A stretch of 24,729 nt of DNA. It comes from a virus. Each line of letters opens with the position of its first letter. Position 1 is the first letter of the stretch. The position numbers and the translations under genes are program-made. Shown here in pieces: positions 22,872 through 24,729 of the stretch. The DNA lies in IMG/VR virus record IMGVR_UViG_3300009376_000516, positions 1 to 24,729 of that record; one strand, given 5' to 3'. The notes under the pieces are model-generated. The model was not told the DNA's origin and made no database searches. It worked only from the letters and a program-made list of their open reading frames with translations.

Positions 22872-23408
22872 TTACCACCTATATAAAGAACCTGCTGCTA
22901 CATTTTGACTTCCTAATGTAGATAGTCCTTCGGTTTCAAATTCAAATTTGTATGGTAATACTTTAACAGGTAGGTTATAACCTAATGAGATTGCAACCAT
23001 AAATCGGGTATTTCCTGCAAATAAATATAAATTTTCTTTAGAATCCTTCACAACAAACGGTGTAGGAAACTTATTTGGTGGAATTGAAGTCATTCCCTTT
23101 AATACACTTTGCCAAGGTTTCTTATATTCATCTCCCAACTCTTTCATTCTCATAATTCTTTCTCGTATATCTTCTATTGATAATAATTCTGGTACATCTG
23201 AATTTTGTAAACTCATTAATTCTTTGTGTGATAGAAATTCTATTCTATTCGGTAATTGAAATAAACTCAATAAATCATCTTTATCTTTACCAAGTTTTGG
23301 CATCACCTTTTTCGTATATTCATTCCCAAAATATTCTTGAGTTTCATCGTCCAATTCTTCTTCTGTATAAGACCTAATATATTTATACGGTTTTAATTTA
23401 ACCAACAA
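22872..23408 (-). CDS. ParB/sulfiredoxin-like domain protein
   Basis: 178 residues, ATG start. The region around residues 115-150 reads F-V-V-K-D, then L-Y-L-F-A-G-N-T-R-F-M-V-A-I-S-L-G-Y-N-L-P-V-K-V-L. This matches the G-N/H-x-R signature of the ParB/sulfiredoxin fold (compare D-G-H-H-R in ParB-like nucleases). The N-terminal 110 residues are charged and not recognised. Family members act as nucleases, CTPases or modification-associated proteins. It overlaps the polymerase-like gene by 11 bases and ends just upstream of the Nudix gene. Function beyond the fold is unknown. Confidence 0.65.
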   Translation of the reverse strand: MLVKLKPYKYIRSYTEEELDDETQEYFGNEYTKKVMPKLGKDKDDLLSLFQLPNRIEFLSHKELMSLQNSDVPELLSIEDIRERIMRMKELGDEYKKPWQSVLKGMTSIPPNKFPTPFVVKDSKENLYLFAGNTRFMVAISLGYNLPVKVLPYKFEFETEGLSTLGSQNVAAGSLYRW

Positions 23409-24669
23409 ATTTCTCCGTTATATCTTCCATCTCGTGATAATTTAATCCCCAACTTATACTTGTTGGAAATTTACCATTTTGTTCAATTTCTTTTTTTAAT
23501 AACTTCAAATAATTTACACCATCCTCTACATTAAAATCAAATAAAAATGAATCGTAATTATACAATACCAATTTACTTTTATAATCTTTAATAATATTAA
23601 ATAAACTACTCAACATTTTCATATTAGATTCCGTTTCTAAACTCTGTATGAAATAATTAAATAGTTTATTCTTATTCATATCAGACACATTCTGACTAAA
23701 TATTCTTCTACTATAAATATTAGTATCTATATATTTATCTTTTTTATACGACTTCCACAACTCATTTATAAAATCTTGTACTTTACCAAAAAATGGATTC
23801 ATTTGTACTACTTCTATTGGAATATGTCCATATAAATACTGAAATGACCTTCTTTTAGATTCTTTATAATCACATCCATAAAATTTAGACATATGTTCAT
23901 GTACTGAACTTTCTGGGAATTTATAATTTACCACTTCACCTATCAATCTTAAGTGATATGCATCATAATCAAACTCAATTAGCTTCCCATTATTACCATA
24001 TCTACTTGTATAGGTTTTTCGAGTTTCATCTTCTTTATTTAATGCCGCATAATTTACTCCACCAAATCTATTTGATGGTCTACCCGTTGATGTAAATGGA
24101 TTGTATTGTGTATATACTAAATCATTATTATTATATAATCCAACATCCTCTATATTAAATAATGCTTCTGAAATTTCATTATATTCATCATTCTCTAAAC
24201 TATAATCTAAATTTAAACTACTTGAAAGTTTTTCTAAAAATTCGATTTGTTTCATTAAAGGAATTACAGTATTTAAATCTTCTGTATTGTAAAATTTACT
24301 ATTATAAAACTGTCTTGTATTATTTTCTAAATCATATAAATCAATCTCTTTATTATATTTCAAATAATATAAAGTATTTATATCAACCATATTATTAAAA
24401 TCTATAATATGTTTTAAAGATTTTACATCCCAAACATATTTTTTATTATCAGTTTTTAATAATTCAATATATTTTTTATCTAAATTTTTACAATCGTTGT
24501 GATTAAAAGGCAAAACATAGTCATCATCCATCTTAATATATAAGAATGATATCTCATTATGATGTGGATGTTTTAAAGTATCTGTTAAAAAATAATATAT
24601 AGAAGGAATTGTAGATTTATAGAGTTCTAAAAACTTTTTAAATTCTACATCATTCTCAATTATTATCAC
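23398..24669 (-). CDS. Family A DNA polymerase-like protein with altered motifs
   Basis: 423 residues, GTG start overlapping the upstream stop. The C-terminal half reads as a family A (Pol I/T7) palm and fingers: T-S-T-G-R (193-197), motif A D-Y-D-A-Y-H-L-R (234-241, compare D-Y-S-Q-I-E-L-R), a conserved H257, motif B K-R-R-S-F-Q-Y-L-Y-G (272-281), an F-I-Q-S-L-E-T-E segment and motif C Y-D-S (372-374, normally H-D-E). The metal aspartates D234 and D373 and the dNTP-contacting K272 are kept. The steric-gate glutamate is H239, the motif B arginine is missing and the motif C glutamate is serine. There is no recognisable exonuclease domain, and the N-terminal 180 residues are unassigned. It could be a specialised or inactive polymerase. 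Confidence 0.75.
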   Translation of the reverse strand: MIIIENDVEFKKFLELYKSTIPSIYYFLTDTLKHPHHNEISFLYIKMDDDYVLPFNHNDCKNLDKKYIELLKTDNKKYVWDVKSLKHIIDFNNMVDINTLYYLKYNKEIDLYDLENNTRQFYNSKFYNTEDLNTVIPLMKQIEFLEKLSSSLNLDYSLENDEYNEISEALFNIEDVGLYNNNDLVYTQYNPFTSTGRPSNRFGGVNYAALNKEDETRKTYTSRYGNNGKLIEFDYDAYHLRLIGEVVNYKFPESSVHEHMSKFYGCDYKESKRRSFQYLYGHIPIEVVQMNPFFGKVQDFINELWKSYKKDKYIDTNIYSRRIFSQNVSDMNKNKLFNYFIQSLETESNMKMLSSLFNIIKDYKSKLVLYNYDSFLFDFNVEDGVNYLKLLKKEIEQNGKFPTSISWGLNYHEMEDITEKFVG

Positions 24670-24729
24670 TTATGTAACCTGTCATTTCCAATATACATCA
24701 CTCCATATTTTAACAGTTTCGGGATAAAT
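24666..24729 (-). CDS. C-terminal end of an upstream gene (partial)
   Basis: The last 20 codons of a frame entering from the window edge, ending in a TGA that overlaps the GTG of the polymerase-like gene (GTGA). The visible residues end G-V-M-Y-I-G-N-D-R-L-H-K. The stop-start overlap favours this frame, but another frame is open to a TGA about 15 codons in, so the choice is uncertain. No function can be assigned. Confidence 0.35.
   Translation of the reverse strand, partial: FIPKLLKYGVMYIGNDRLHK

Overview
The window is part of the genome of an AT-rich, T4-like tailed phage (Caudoviricetes, myovirus type), probably marine. Every supportable gene lies on the minus strand, packed end to end with overlaps of a few bases. 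Many have strong GGAG-type ribosome binding sites. The gene set is the T4-type replication core: family B DNA polymerase (gp43), sliding clamp (gp45), clamp loader large and small subunits (gp44, gp62), replicative helicase (gp41), RecA/UvsX recombinase, gp32-like single-strand binding protein, and a FEN/RNase H-type 5'-nuclease. A monomeric B12-dependent ribonucleotide reductase is added. No tRNA, rRNA, CRISPR array or transposon was seen. A small histone H1-like protein hints at a Bacteroidota host, but this is weak evidence.

Layout in order of transcription (high to low coordinates). (1) 24.7-19.1 kb, accessory genes: a family A DNA polymerase-like protein with no recognisable exonuclease domain, a ParB/sulfiredoxin-like protein, a Nudix hydrolase, two phage proteins of unknown function, and a glycoside hydrolase family 6 (cellulase-type) enzyme with its catalytic aspartates intact. 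(2) 19.1-16.1 kb, recombination and repair: gp32-like SSB behind a 104-base structured leader, RecA/UvsX, 5'-nuclease. (3) 16.1-11.5 kb, a DNA-modification cluster: a small basic protein; a SPPY-type methyltransferase; a second methyltransferase that carries an apparent -1 frameshift, is interrupted by the N-terminal half of an intein, and runs into an out-of-frame truncated NUMOD3/zinc-finger homing-endonuclease remnant; a possible PD-(D/E)XK nuclease; a complete DPPY methyltransferase; and a 74-residue chimera ending in a methyltransferase C-terminus. (4) 11.5-0.5 kb, replication: gp41, a second small basic protein, ribonucleotide reductase, gp43, gp45, another SPPY methyltransferase wedged between gp45 and gp44, then ClpP-like protease, histone H1-like protein, two small proteins, gp62, an Nmad1/DUF1599 protein, and the start of a Cas4/RecB-like nuclease cut by the window edge.

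The replication proteins should form a T4-type replisome, with the reductase supplying dNTPs and the methyltransferases modifying the DNA. The most unusual parts are the GH6 enzyme in a replication operon, the fractured intein-bearing methyltransferase with its endonuclease remnant and chimeric neighbour, the second (family A) polymerase with altered motifs, and a perfect GC-rich hairpin inside the gp62 coding sequence.
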